Source: CAVPUA01 sp963828015 (GTDB lineage Bacteria; Actinomycetota; Actinomycetes; Mycobacteriales; Jatrophihabitantaceae). From it: a stretch of 64,000 bases of DNA. This document shows, piece after piece, positions 1 through 8,645 of this stretch. The DNA lies in assembly GCA_963828015.1 (NCBI GenBank), contig CAWHCD010000006.1, forward strand, positions 992,001-1,056,000, written 5' to 3'. Made by a program: the position numbers and the translations under genes. Every line of letters begins with the position of its first letter. Position 1 is the first letter of the stretch. The notes beneath the pieces are model-generated. The model was not told the origin of the DNA. It saw only the letters and a list, made by a program, of their open reading frames with translations, and did not search any database.

Positions 1-850
1 GCCCGGCCGCGTACAGGCCGCCGATGACCGCGCCCGCTCCCATCGCGGCAGTCATGAACCCGTACACCTCGGCCGAGCCGTTGAAGGTGTCGCGGGCGAG
101 AACCGGTAGGACAACCTGGAACTCGTAGGCCAGACAGCCGACGACCGCCATCATGGCCAGCGTGACGGCCAGGGTCGGTGTGCCGCGCACGTAGCGGAAG
201 CCCTCGGTGAGCTGGCCCTTGCCGCGCCCGCTCGGCTCCGAGGGAGACAGCTTGGCGACGTCCATCCGAAGCAGCGAGCTCACGACCGCGGCGAAGCTGA
301 GGGCGTTGACGAGGAAGCAGATACCGATACCACCGGTGGCGATCAGCACGCCGGCGCAGGCCGGTCCGACCGCGCGCGCCACGTTGACCATGACCGCGTT
401 CAGGGTGACCGCGTTGCGGAGGTTCTCCTTGCCGACCATCTCGAGCACGAAGGACTGGCGGGCCGGATTCTCGAACGCGCTGTTGAGGCCCAGGAGCAAC
501 GCCAGCACGTAGATCTGCCAGAGTTCGACGTTGTGGGTCATCGTCAGGATGCCCAGGACAAGCGCGAGCACGCCCATCATCGACTGCAGCCCGATCATCA
601 ACTTGCGCTTGTCGAGCCGGTCGGCGATTACCCCGCCATAGGGTCCGAGCAGCAGGATCGGCGTGGTCTGGATGGCCACGGTCAGTCCGACCAGGGTGGC
701 CGAGCCGGTCAGTTGCAGGACCAGCCACGACTGGGCGACCGTCTGCATCCAGGTCCCGACCAGGGAGATCGCCTGGCCGCCGAAGTAGAGGCGATAGTTG
801 GGATTGTCGAGTGCGGCGAACGTCTCGCGACCGATCGGGAGCAGCTTCAT
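1..850 (-). CDS. MFS exporter, EntS/MFS_3-like (3' end outside window)
   Basis: Translating the minus strand from ATG at 850 gives an uninterrupted reading frame of 283 codons to the window edge, so the C-terminus is missing. The N-terminus (MKLLPIGRETFAALDNPNYR) is followed by 'LYFGGQAISLVGTWMQ' and the MFS loop 'GVIADRLDKRK', typical of the 12-helix MFS_3/enterobactin-exporter-like branch that expels drugs or siderophores by proton antiport. The start ATG overlaps the stop of the upstream MarR gene as ATGA, so the two are one transcription unit and the exporter is probably repressed by that MarR protein. The substrate cannot be told from sequence. Confidence 0.9.
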   Translation of the reverse strand, partial: MKLLPIGRETFAALDNPNYRLYFGGQAISLVGTWMQTVAQSWLVLQLTGSATLVGLTVAIQTTPILLLGPYGGVIADRLDKRKLMIGLQSMMGVLALVLGILTMTHNVELWQIYVLALLLGLNSAFENPARQSFVLEMVGKENLRNAVTLNAVMVNVARAVGPACAGVLIATGGIGICFLVNALSFAAVVSSLLRMDVAKLSPSEPSGRGKGQLTEGFRYVRGTPTLAVTLAMMAVVGCLAYEFQVVLPVLARDTFNGSAEVYGFMTAAMGAGAVIGGLYAAG

Positions 851-1296
851 GACCGCACCGGCCGGGCGGCCATGAGATCGGCCAGAGCTTCGAGCGCCGG
901 CAGGGCCCGCAACAGCAGTTCGCCCTCCGCCTCGGACAGATGCTCGACCTGAGCGGCGAGCAGGCTCGTGCGTTCGGCCCGCGCCTTCTCGCTGAGTTTG
1001 CGCCCGGCTCGGGTGACTTCCACCCGTACGGCCCGGCGGTCCTCGTCATCGGGGCGGCGCTGGATCAACCCGTCGTCGTCGAGCTTGCTGAGAATCCGCG
1101 ACAACATGGTCGGATTGATGGCCACGAGCTCGGCCAGTTCCGAGGCCCCCAGCGGCCCCCGCCGCGCCACCATGGACAGGACTTCGAGCTGCGTACGGCT
1201 CACTGTCCCGGTGTGCACCTGTCGGTCGAGTTGACGCGAGACCCGCATCACCGCCGCCCGCAGTCGGGCGATCTCCGCTTCGTCGAACTCGGTCAC
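847..1296 (-). CDS. MarR-family transcriptional regulator
   Basis: About 149 residues from GTG at 1296. It has the MarR winged helix: 'RTQLEVLSMVARRGPLGASELAELVAINPTMLSRILSKLDDDGLIQRRPDDEDRRAVRVEVT', where DxDRR marks the wing. I prefer GTG 1296 over the in-frame ATG at 1332 because GAGGTG lies 6 nt upstream of it and because the extra residues would run through a palindrome that looks like the operator. It is the first gene of a two-gene unit with the MFS exporter (ATGA overlap). MarR proteins usually repress their own operon and release DNA on binding a phenolic or other ligand; the ligand here is unknown. Confidence 0.9.
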   Translation of the reverse strand: MTEFDEAEIARLRAAVMRVSRQLDRQVHTGTVSRTQLEVLSMVARRGPLGASELAELVAINPTMLSRILSKLDDDGLIQRRPDDEDRRAVRVEVTRAGRKLSEKARAERTSLLAAQVEHLSEAEGELLLRALPALEALADLMAARPVRS

Positions 1297-1309
1297 TGTG
1301 CTCACCTCA

Positions 1310-1328
1310 GATAGTTGCCTATCAGCAA
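1310..1328. promoter_or_regulatory. Candidate MarR operator
   Basis: Two nested inverted repeats sit just upstream of the preferred MarR start: GATAG/CTATC arms at 1310-1314 and 1319-1323 with a TTGC spacer, and TTGC/GCAA arms at 1315-1318 and 1325-1328. Position immediately before the regulator gene and dyad symmetry fit an autoregulatory MarR site. Binding is inferred only. Confidence 0.45.
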
Positions 1329-1345
1329 GCATACACCTGTGACAT

Positions 1346-2848
1346 TCAGCCGAACCGGCGCCGGCGGATCAGCATCGTCAACGCCAGCAGCACGACGGGG
1401 GCGATGGCCACCGCAGCCACCAGCAGCCGGTCGACGTCCTCGGTTCGCCGTTGCTGCGCCGCCGTCCTGGCGACGGTGACGTCCCAGCTGCCGACGGCAA
1501 CGTTCTCGGCCGCGCTCGAGTGGTCGTATTCGACGCTGACATCGGCGCTGCCGGCCGGGGCGGGGATCACGAGGTCGTAGCTGCCGGCCACGTCCTCCAC
1601 CACCGACTTGCCGTCGATCGACACCGTCAGCCGGGCCGTCTTGGCGTTCGGATCGCTTTCGGTGCCGACGATGGTGACCTCCCCCGCCCCGCCGAGCACC
1701 GACGTCACGTCCCCAATCGGGTTCCCGTTGACGGTCAGCGCGGCCGCGGCCGCCGAGGCACCGGCCGTTCCCTCCCCCACGTTGGCGACGCTGGCGGTGT
1801 AGCTATGCCGACCGTCGGCGGCCGGAAAGCTTGCGCGGAAGGCACCGGTGGCATCGGTGGTGGCGGTCGCCACCTGAGTTGCTCCCTCGCTGATGGTCAC
1901 AGTCAACGGGGCGCTGGTATCGGGATCGGTGGCCGTGCCGCTCACCTGCACGGTGCTGCCGGTCGCGCTCGCCACCAGTGCGCCCAGCACGGGGTTGTGA
2001 TCGGCCGGGTTGTCCAACTGGCCGCCGGGCATCAGGGTCTGGGCCTGGCTCGTGACCATGTCGCTGATCGTCGCGCCGTAGGTCGATGGACTGCCGTCGG
2101 TCAGGATCGCCACCGCGAACTGGTCGTCGTCGACGTAGCCGGTGGAGTTGAACACTGCGTTGGGTGAGTCGTCGCCGTCATCGCCCCACCCTTGTTTGAT
2201 CGCCGCTCCGGTGGTGGCGGAGGCAATGCCGAAGAACTGGTAGGTGCCATCGGCTCCGTACTCGGTCGCATGGGCCATGGCATCCATCAGCCACGGTCCG
2301 ACGACCGGATCCTTGGCGATGGCGGCGTACAGATAGACCATGCCCTTGGCGTTGATCTCGGTATTTCCCCACCAACCCGGTTCTGACGGAGCCGTGCCGA
2401 GGAAGGGGATGTTGTAGCGCTGGGCGACCAGGTTGATCACGTCGTCGCCCCCGGCCAGGCCGTACAGCGCATCGGCGTCGTCGTCGTCTGACTCGGTGAT
2501 CATCTGGTAGGCCGTGGTCTCGGTCGACCCGGTCATCTGGCCGGTCGCCAGCAGCTCAGTTGCAATCAGCACCTTGGCCACGGATTCGCTGGCGAAGGAT
2601 CCCGTGTCATCACCGGCCCCGACGTACTGCCCGGTCTTCAGGTCGAGCACCGCGACGCCGGTGCGATAACCGGCCGAGGTGGCGATGTCCGCCGCCGCCT
2701 GCGCGTCGCTGGTGATCGAGGCGGCGGCCGAACCGGCACCGAGCAACTGACCGGCGACGAGCGCAACGAGCAAGACCGCGGCGAGTGCCGCCAGCCGTCC
2801 ATACGCATGAATCCGGGCCACCCGATCGACGCTGCCGGGTAGGACCAA
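1346..2848 (-). CDS. Secreted serine-hydrolase (beta-lactamase/PBP fold) with Ig-like repeats and C-terminal anchor
   Basis: 500 residues starting at TTG 2848 (AGGGA a few nt upstream); GTG 2821 is an alternative. An N-terminal hydrophobic segment (about residues 17-43, ending in 'GSAAASI') looks like a signal peptide. The catalytic domain (about 45-275) shows altered class A-like motifs: S89-V-A-K92 for SxxK, S120-D-D for SDN, and K218-Q-G for KTG. Residues about 285-465 look like two Ig/cadherin-like domains, followed by one membrane helix (about 475-495) and a basic tail 'RRRRFG', so the protein is probably displayed on the outer face of the membrane. It could be a peptidoglycan or beta-lactam hydrolase, or a non-catalytic binder; the loss of SDN and KTG canonical residues makes classic beta-lactamase activity doubtful. 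Confidence 0.75.
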   Translation of the reverse strand: MVLPGSVDRVARIHAYGRLAALAAVLLVALVAGQLLGAGSAAASITSDAQAAADIATSAGYRTGVAVLDLKTGQYVGAGDDTGSFASESVAKVLIATELLATGQMTGSTETTAYQMITESDDDDADALYGLAGGDDVINLVAQRYNIPFLGTAPSEPGWWGNTEINAKGMVYLYAAIAKDPVVGPWLMDAMAHATEYGADGTYQFFGIASATTGAAIKQGWGDDGDDSPNAVFNSTGYVDDDQFAVAILTDGSPSTYGATISDMVTSQAQTLMPGGQLDNPADHNPVLGALVASATGSTVQVSGTATDPDTSAPLTVTISEGATQVATATTDATGAFRASFPAADGRHSYTASVANVGEGTAGASAAAAALTVNGNPIGDVTSVLGGAGEVTIVGTESDPNAKTARLTVSIDGKSVVEDVAGSYDLVIPAPAGSADVSVEYDHSSAAENVAVGSWDVTVARTAAQQRRTEDVDRLLVAAVAIAPVVLLALTMLIRRRRFG

Positions 2849-2895
2849 GAGTTCCCTGCGAGCCAGCTAGGCGCGAGCCGGGAACCGGCTAGGAG

Positions 2896-3993
2896 CTAGT
2901 CCGGATGTCGCAGCGCCTTGATGAAGGTATTGGTGAACGCGACGAAGGGCACGGCGACGAGCGCCCCGGCGAATCCGGCCACGGCCGTTCCGGCGAATAC
3001 CGACAGCGCGATCGCCAGCGGGTGCAACTCGACCGTGCGGCTCATGATGACCGGCTGCAGCACGTGTCCCTCGAGCTGGACCAGCACGATGATCGCGATG
3101 GCCACCGCGATGGCCGAAGCCACTCCGTGCTCGAGCAGCGCCACGGCCACACACAGGGCACCGGTGATCGTTAGCCCCAGCAGCGGGACGAACGAGCCGA
3201 TGAACACCAGCACACCCAACGGGGCCGCGAGCGGTACGCGCAGGACGAGCAGGACGATCGTGATGGAGATGCCGTGGAACAGGGCGATCAGCACCTGGCC
3301 CCGCATGTAGCCACCGAAGGAACGCCAACCAGATCTGGCCGCCCGATCGACGGAGGTGTGGGCCGCCCGCGGGAAGAGGCCGAGCACCCACCGCCAGATC
3401 TGGTCACCGTCACGCAGCATGAAGAACGTCGACAGCACCGCGAGCAGCGCCGCCCCGGCGACCTCGGCCAACGTCCGGACCGTCTGCACCGCACCGCTGA
3501 GCAGTTGCGACTGATGGGTCTTGATCGCCGAGGTGATGTTGCTGACCAGGTTGTCGAGATCGGCCTGTTGCAGGTGCAGCGGGCCGGTACGCAGCCAGTT
3601 CTTCGTCTGATCGACGAAGGAGGTGATCTGATCGCCCAACTTGGTCGCGTGGGAGGAGATCTGCCAGGCAACGAACCAGCCGATGAGCCCCACCGCGATC
3701 AGCCCGACCAGCAGGGCGAGCAGCGCCGGCAGCGACCGCGGGCCGGGCAGGATCCGCCGTAGCCGGCTCTCCAGTGGGTGCAGGACCGCGGTGAGGAAGA
3801 GCGCGATGATCAATGCGAAGACGACGAGATATACCTTCTCGATCCCCAGCAACAGCACGTAGCCCGCGGCGACGATCGCCACCAGTCGCCAGGCCCAGTC
3901 CGCGGCCAGCCGCACCCCGGGCGGCACGACAGGGGCATCACGCGGCTCGGGCGTAGCGGCCGGCGGCTCCGGGGGGAGCACAGGTTCGCTCAT
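2896..3993 (-). CDS. AI-2E family (PerM/UPF0118) membrane transporter
   Basis: 365 residues. A Pro-rich cytoplasmic N-terminus is followed by the 7-8 helix pattern of the AI-2E exporter family: paired helices at about 35-95, a soluble middle segment, then 'FFMLRDGDQIW', 'GYMRGQVLIALFHG' and the late 'VLQPVIMSRTVELHPLAIALSVFAG' block typical of PF01594. Members export small molecules or act as Na+/H+ antiporters; substrate prediction is not possible here. ATG 3993 overlaps the stop of the acyltransferase gene (ATGA), so the two are translationally coupled. Confidence 0.88.
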   Translation of the reverse strand: MSEPVLPPEPPAATPEPRDAPVVPPGVRLAADWAWRLVAIVAAGYVLLLGIEKVYLVVFALIIALFLTAVLHPLESRLRRILPGPRSLPALLALLVGLIAVGLIGWFVAWQISSHATKLGDQITSFVDQTKNWLRTGPLHLQQADLDNLVSNITSAIKTHQSQLLSGAVQTVRTLAEVAGAALLAVLSTFFMLRDGDQIWRWVLGLFPRAAHTSVDRAARSGWRSFGGYMRGQVLIALFHGISITIVLLVLRVPLAAPLGVLVFIGSFVPLLGLTITGALCVAVALLEHGVASAIAVAIAIIVLVQLEGHVLQPVIMSRTVELHPLAIALSVFAGTAVAGFAGALVAVPFVAFTNTFIKALRHPD

Positions 3994-5852
3994 GCTCCGG
4001 CCGCCGCGGCCATGATCAGCTGGGCGTAGGCGGCCGCCCCGGGCGGGCGCAGGTGCAGCCCGTCGGAATAGAACCACTCCGGGTGGGCCGCCGACGCCGC
4101 GAACCAATCGATGAGTCGGACGTTGGCGAACCCGGGGGCGACGCTGGCCAGCGTGGCGTTGTTCGGCCCCTGCCAGTCCCGCGGCACGCGATCCTCGAGC
4201 AGGACTACGCGCCGCCGATCGGCCAGCAGGCCCAGGACCGAGCTCAGCTGGGCCGGATTGATGATGCCGTTGTTGCCGACATGAATCACCACCACGCTCC
4301 CGAGTTGATTGTTCTGATGTCTGGTCACGATGTCGTTGAGCACGAGGTTGGCCTGTCGGCCCTCCACGGCGTCGACATCGGCCTGGGGGTCGAGTTGCTT
4401 CAACGCCGGCGCGGCCCCGAGCAGCACCGAATCGCCGAAGGCGCTCAGCGAGGTGATCGGCGGTGGCGGCGGTGGCGGTGTTGGCGCCGGCGGAGGCGTG
4501 GCCGCAGTCGACGCCGTCGGCGGCGCGGATGGGGCGAGGGTCGGGCCGTAGATGGCGTGTGGTCCGAATACCGGCGTTGTCGCCCGGACCAGGCTGATCG
4601 GTTGCGCGACCGGCGCCGTGGCCTTGGTGACATCGGGGTGGGCGCTCATGGCGATCACCAGCAGGCAGGCCACCGCCGTGATGATCGGCACCCGCACCAG
4701 CAGGCGGCCCGGTTGCCAGCTCAGGAGCGGCCAGGATCGCGCCCGCAACGGAGACTCGATCAGGCGATAGCTGCCCTCGGCCAGCGCGAGGATCAGGGCC
4801 AACCGGCCGAGATTGATCAGCCACAGCGGACCGTGGACGTCCAGTCCGGGACGGGTGACGACGGCCACCGGCCAGTGCCAGAGATAGATCGCATACGAGC
4901 GCAGGCCCAGCCAGCGCAGCACCGGTCGGTTCAACAGCCAGCCGATGGCGCTGCCCCGGCGCACGACCCCACAGACCACGACGAGCGTGATCAGGTCGAT
5001 CACCAGGAAACCGCCGCGATAGAGCTCTGGCCGAAACTCGTTCAGGTGCAGGAACTGCCAGATCAGCAGACTCAACCCGGCCACCGCGAACAGGTCGGTG
5101 AGCCACAGGAACGCCCGACGGCTGCTCACGACTCGATGCGCGTGCTGGACCTTCCAGGCCCCGGCGGCCGAGCCGAGGAACAATCCCATGCAATGGGTAT
5201 CGGTGCCGAAGTAGACCCGGGCCGAATCGGTCGCGTACGGCACGTCGCCGCGGATGGCCAGGGTGGTCATGGCTGCGGTCGACGCGAGAGCCAAGGCGAT
5301 GGCCGTCCAGATGACGATCGATAGCCGCCGTTCCGGGTTTCGCACCCGCCGCAGGGCGCCGGTGAGCAACAGGATCGCCAGGGGCCACAGCAGGTAGTAC
5401 TGCTCCTCGATCGCCAGCGACCACAGGTGCTGCAACATCGGCGGACGCCCGGTCGCCACAAAGTAGGACTGGTGGTCGAAGATCAGCCACCAGTTCGTGG
5501 CGTAGCCGAGGCTGGAGAGCACGCTCGCGCGCAGCGTCGCCAGTTCATCGCGCCAGATGAAGACGCAGGCCATCGAAACGACGACCAGCAGCGCACAGAC
5601 GGACGGGAACAGCCGACGGGCCCGGTTGCCGTAGAAGCTGCCGAGTCCGATCCGGCCGGTACGGGCCAGCTCCCCCAGCAGCAGGCGGGTGATCACGAAC
5701 CCACTGACCACGAAGAAGACGTCCACCCCGAGGAACCCTCCGGGCAGCAGGGCCGGGTCGAGGTGGAAGAGCACCACCGCCGCCACCGCGATTCCGCGCA
5801 GCCCATCGATACCGCCGAGGCGTTCCGGCGGTGCGGGGGCTAACGGGGCCAT
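3990..5852 (-). CDS. OafA/YrhL-type membrane acyltransferase with C-terminal SGNH domain
   Basis: About 620 residues from ATG 5852, chosen because AGGAAG precedes it; an in-frame extension to 5921 has no such support. The N-terminal acyltransferase-3 domain (about 10-370, ten or so helices) has the R-x10-H motif in 'GLRGIAVAAVVLFH' and 'IEEQYYLLWPL'. A Pro-rich linker ('PPPAPTPPPPPPP') leads to an extracytoplasmic SGNH hydrolase-like domain with 'FGDSVLLG' and 'DGLHLRPPG' (catalytic Ser, Asp and His). Such fusions O-acetylate cell-wall glycans or polysaccharides (OatA-like). It is coupled to the downstream AI-2E gene. The target glycan is unknown. Confidence 0.92.
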   Translation of the reverse strand: MAPLAPAPPERLGGIDGLRGIAVAAVVLFHLDPALLPGGFLGVDVFFVVSGFVITRLLLGELARTGRIGLGSFYGNRARRLFPSVCALLVVVSMACVFIWRDELATLRASVLSSLGYATNWWLIFDHQSYFVATGRPPMLQHLWSLAIEEQYYLLWPLAILLLTGALRRVRNPERRLSIVIWTAIALALASTAAMTTLAIRGDVPYATDSARVYFGTDTHCMGLFLGSAAGAWKVQHAHRVVSSRRAFLWLTDLFAVAGLSLLIWQFLHLNEFRPELYRGGFLVIDLITLVVVCGVVRRGSAIGWLLNRPVLRWLGLRSYAIYLWHWPVAVVTRPGLDVHGPLWLINLGRLALILALAEGSYRLIESPLRARSWPLLSWQPGRLLVRVPIITAVACLLVIAMSAHPDVTKATAPVAQPISLVRATTPVFGPHAIYGPTLAPSAPPTASTAATPPPAPTPPPPPPPITSLSAFGDSVLLGAAPALKQLDPQADVDAVEGRQANLVLNDIVTRHQNNQLGSVVVIHVGNNGIINPAQLSSVLGLLADRRRVVLLEDRVPRDWQGPNNATLASVAPGFANVRLIDWFAASAAHPEWFYSDGLHLRPPGAAAYAQLIMAAAAGA

Positions 5853-5948
5853 CGCAGCTTCCTGGCATCGAGTTCCGTGGGAGGACCCAGTTTGATCGAC
5901 ACGGAGGGCGATCTGCGGCATCGCGGCCCGCGTGGCGCGGTACTTGTT

Positions 5949-8042
5949 CTACCCGCTCACCCCAAGCACCAGCGGATACACGACGTCGGCTCCGGCCCGG
6001 CGCAGCAGCCGGGCCACGACCGCCAGGGTCCAGCCGGTGTCGCAGTAGTCATCGACCAAGAGGATCGACTGCCCCGCGACGGGCTCGACCAGCGCGGCGG
6101 GGAGTTCGTAGGCGTCCCATACCGCTCGCAGGCGGTGGGCGCTGTTGGAGCGGGCCACCGAGCTCGACCCGCGGTGCGGCACTGACCCCAGATCACGCAA
6201 CCGACCGATCCGGGCCAGCTGGCCGCTCAGGTCAGCGACCAGGTCTGGACGTGAGGTTGAGCCGATATGAACGACCGAAGTCGGGCGACGATCCCAGTCC
6301 CATGCCGCCAGCACCCGGATGGTGGCCGCGATCAGGTCGGGGGCGACCGCGGCGTTGCCAGCGGTGGCCGCCCGGATCCGCGCGCCGAGGGAGAGGTCGG
6401 TGAACCGGGCCACGGCCCGCCCGGGTTCGGCCAGCTCCGCCGCGGCGATCTTGCCCTGGACGTCGACACCGAGTGCGGGCATCGCGCTGGGCCACATGCG
6501 GCGGGCCTCGATCGCCACCCCCGGGCGATCGAGTACGGCGCTGGCCTGTGCGATCGCCTCGGTCGCGATCTCGCCGTTCAACGGGCGCCCGGTGCAGTTG
6601 TCACAGCGCCCGCAGTCCTGCCCGTCCACATCGTCGAGCTGTTCGCGCAGAAACCGCATCCGGCAGCCGTCGGTCGCTTGGTACTCGCGCATCGCCTGCT
6701 GCTCTTCGCGTCGCACCTGGGCCACGCGCTCATAGCGTTGGGCGTCATAGGCCCATGGCTGACCGGTCGAGATCCAACCGCCCTTGACCCGGCGTAACGC
6801 GCCGTCGACGTCGAGCACCTTGAGCATCGTTTCCAGGCGCGAGCGAGACAGCGCGACCCGGGTCTCGAGTACCGCGGTGCTGAGCGGACCGCCCGCCTCG
6901 TCGAGAGCCTGCAGCGCGGCTCGCACCTCGTACTCGGGCGGAAAGCCGACCGAGGCGAAGTAGCTCCAGATCGCCTCGTCCTCCGAACCCGGCAACAGCA
7001 CGACCTCGGCACTGTCGACGCCGCGCCCGGCCCGACCGACCTGCTGGTAGTAGGAGATGGGGGAAGAGGGGGCACCGAAGTGCACCACGAAGCCGAGATC
7101 GGGCTTGTCGAACCCCATGCCCAGGGCCGAGGTCGCCACGAGCGCCTTGACCCGATTGTTGATCAGGTCGTCCTCAGCGGCGAGCCGTTGCGCCGGCTCG
7201 GTCTGGCCCGAGTAGGCGGCGACCTCGAATCCCTGCTCGCGCAGGTAGTCGGCCACCTGCTGTGACGAGGCCACGGTCAGCGTGTAGATGATCCCCGACC
7301 CGGGCAGCTCGCGCAGCCGCGCGGCCAGCCAGGCCAACCGATGCGCCGTCGAGGCCAACGTGAGAACGCCCAGGCGAAGTGAGGTCCGGTCCAGGCCGCC
7401 TCGCAGGATCAGGACGCCGTCGCGGTCGGCCTGCAGGCCCAGCACCTCGGCGATGTCATCCACCACCCGCCCGTTCGCGGTCGCCGTGGTCGCCAGCACC
7501 GGAATGCCGGCCGGGAGCTCGGGCAGCAGCGTACGCAGGCGGCGGAAGTCCGGACGGAAGTCGTGACCCCAGTCGCTGATGCAGTGGGCCTCGTCGACGA
7601 CGAGCAGCCCGCACGTCGCGGCCAGCTCCGGCAGCACCTGGTCGCGGAACTCCGGATTGTTGAGACGTTCGGGCGAGAGCAGCAGTACGTCGACCTCTCC
7701 GCGCGCCACTTGCCCGTAGGTCTGCTGCCAGTCGGCCAGGTTGGTCGAGTTGACCGTCGCCGCGCGGATACCGGCCCGCTCGGCGGCGGCGATCTGGTTG
7801 CGCATCAAGGCCAGCAGCGGTGAAACGATCACCGTCGGACCGGCCCCCTGCTCGCGCAACAAGGCCGTAGCCACGAAGTACACAGCCGACTTTCCCCAGC
7901 CGGTGCGCTGAACGACCAGAGCCCGGCGACGATCAAGAACCAGCGTCCGGATCGCGGTCCACTGATCCTCGCGCAGCACGGCGTCCGGGCCGGCCAGCGC
8001 GCGCAAGTGCGTTTCGGCCCGCGCACGCAGATCTTCAGCCAC
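5949..8042 (-). CDS. RecQ-family DNA helicase fused to a phosphoribosyltransferase domain
   Basis: 697 residues from GTG 8042. Helicase motif I is 'RTGWGKS' (about 46-52), motif II DEAH (150-153), and the RecQ zinc-binding block has four cysteines in 'GCRMRF...DCGRCDNC' (about 460-485). Where RecQ proteins usually carry winged-helix and HRDC domains, this one ends with a PRPP-binding signature 'LLVDDYCDTGWTL' at about 667-679, typical of type I phosphoribosyltransferases (ComF/Apt-like). RecQ enzymes unwind DNA 3'-5' in repair and recombination; the role of the added domain is unknown. It lies between an orphan receiver gene and the OafA-like gene on the same strand. Confidence 0.9.
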   Translation of the reverse strand: MAEDLRARAETHLRALAGPDAVLREDQWTAIRTLVLDRRRALVVQRTGWGKSAVYFVATALLREQGAGPTVIVSPLLALMRNQIAAAERAGIRAATVNSTNLADWQQTYGQVARGEVDVLLLSPERLNNPEFRDQVLPELAATCGLLVVDEAHCISDWGHDFRPDFRRLRTLLPELPAGIPVLATTATANGRVVDDIAEVLGLQADRDGVLILRGGLDRTSLRLGVLTLASTAHRLAWLAARLRELPGSGIIYTLTVASSQQVADYLREQGFEVAAYSGQTEPAQRLAAEDDLINNRVKALVATSALGMGFDKPDLGFVVHFGAPSSPISYYQQVGRAGRGVDSAEVVLLPGSEDEAIWSYFASVGFPPEYEVRAALQALDEAGGPLSTAVLETRVALSRSRLETMLKVLDVDGALRRVKGGWISTGQPWAYDAQRYERVAQVRREEQQAMREYQATDGCRMRFLREQLDDVDGQDCGRCDNCTGRPLNGEIATEAIAQASAVLDRPGVAIEARRMWPSAMPALGVDVQGKIAAAELAEPGRAVARFTDLSLGARIRAATAGNAAVAPDLIAATIRVLAAWDWDRRPTSVVHIGSTSRPDLVADLSGQLARIGRLRDLGSVPHRGSSSVARSNSAHRLRAVWDAYELPAALVEPVAGQSILLVDDYCDTGWTLAVVARLLRRAGADVVYPLVLGVSG

Positions 8043-8089
8043 GGGTTCTGTCTAGCAGGTGCTTGCGACGTTCCCGGTGGTCCGCGGGT

Positions 8090-8446
8090 TCAGTCACCGG
8101 CCAGCTTGATGACCCGCTGCAGCAGATCGGCAAAGGAGAACGGCTTGCTGACGTAGTCAGCCGCTCCGAGGGCCAGCCCGGTGGCGATGTCCTGCGCCGA
8201 GACACTGGCCGTCAACATCAGGACCCGCACCGGCAGGCCACCGTCGGTGACCGAACGGCAGATCTCATCACCGCTCATGCCGGGCAGATCACGATCCAGC
8301 ACGAGCACGTCATAGCCTTCCGACGTCACCTTCGTGAACCCGTCATCGCCGTCGTAGGCGACGTCGACATCGGCGCCGTGGCGGCGCAATCCCCGCGCAA
8401 CCGCGTCGGCGAGGGTCATCTCGTCCTCGACCACCAAAACCCGCAT
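8090..8446 (-). CDS. Stand-alone response-regulator receiver protein
   Basis: About 118 residues from ATG 8446 (GTGAGG 7 nt upstream). It consists only of a receiver domain: acidic pocket in 'VVEDE', phospho-acceptor Asp in 'VLVLDRDLPG', the conserved Thr in 'VLMLTAS', and Lys in 'VSKPFSF'. There is no DNA-binding output domain and no adjacent histidine kinase. Single-domain receivers act by protein-protein contact. It is 47 bp upstream of the RecQ-like gene and may be co-transcribed with it. Confidence 0.9.
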   Translation of the reverse strand: MRVLVVEDEMTLADAVARGLRRHGADVDVAYDGDDGFTKVTSEGYDVLVLDRDLPGMSGDEICRSVTDGGLPVRVLMLTASVSAQDIATGLALGAADYVSKPFSFADLLQRVIKLAGD

Positions 8447-8544
8447 GACCAAACCTCACCCCGTCGTGTGCCCGGACCCCGATTGCCAGGCCGCACTCAC
8501 CGAGAAGTCTCATCGCAGAATAGGGTTTCCGGGCGCGACCCGCC

Positions 8545-8565
8545 GCACGAGCCTACGAGTCGTGC
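8545..8565. promoter_or_regulatory. Inverted repeat upstream of DHA2 exporter
   Basis: GCACGA (8545-8550) and TCGTGC (8560-8565) form a perfect 6-bp dyad with a 9-nt spacer, 80 bp before the exporter ATG in the divergent intergenic region with the receiver gene. It could be an operator. No adjacent repressor gene exists, so the partner is unknown. Confidence 0.25.
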
Positions 8566-8645
8566 CTCTCACCACGCCTGCTATCTGTTCAAACTGGTCG
8601 TAATGGCAGACTGGCGCGCGTATCCGTGAGCCAGAGAGAGCCTGC

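Noticed and set aside
4450..4500. GGC/GGT-rich repeat that looks like a microsatellite
   Set aside because: It encodes the Pro-rich linker of the acyltransferase on the other strand.
4053..5324. Plus-strand open frame opposite the OafA-like gene
   Set aside because: Antisense frame of a well-supported acyltransferase; low-complexity Arg/Gln-rich product.
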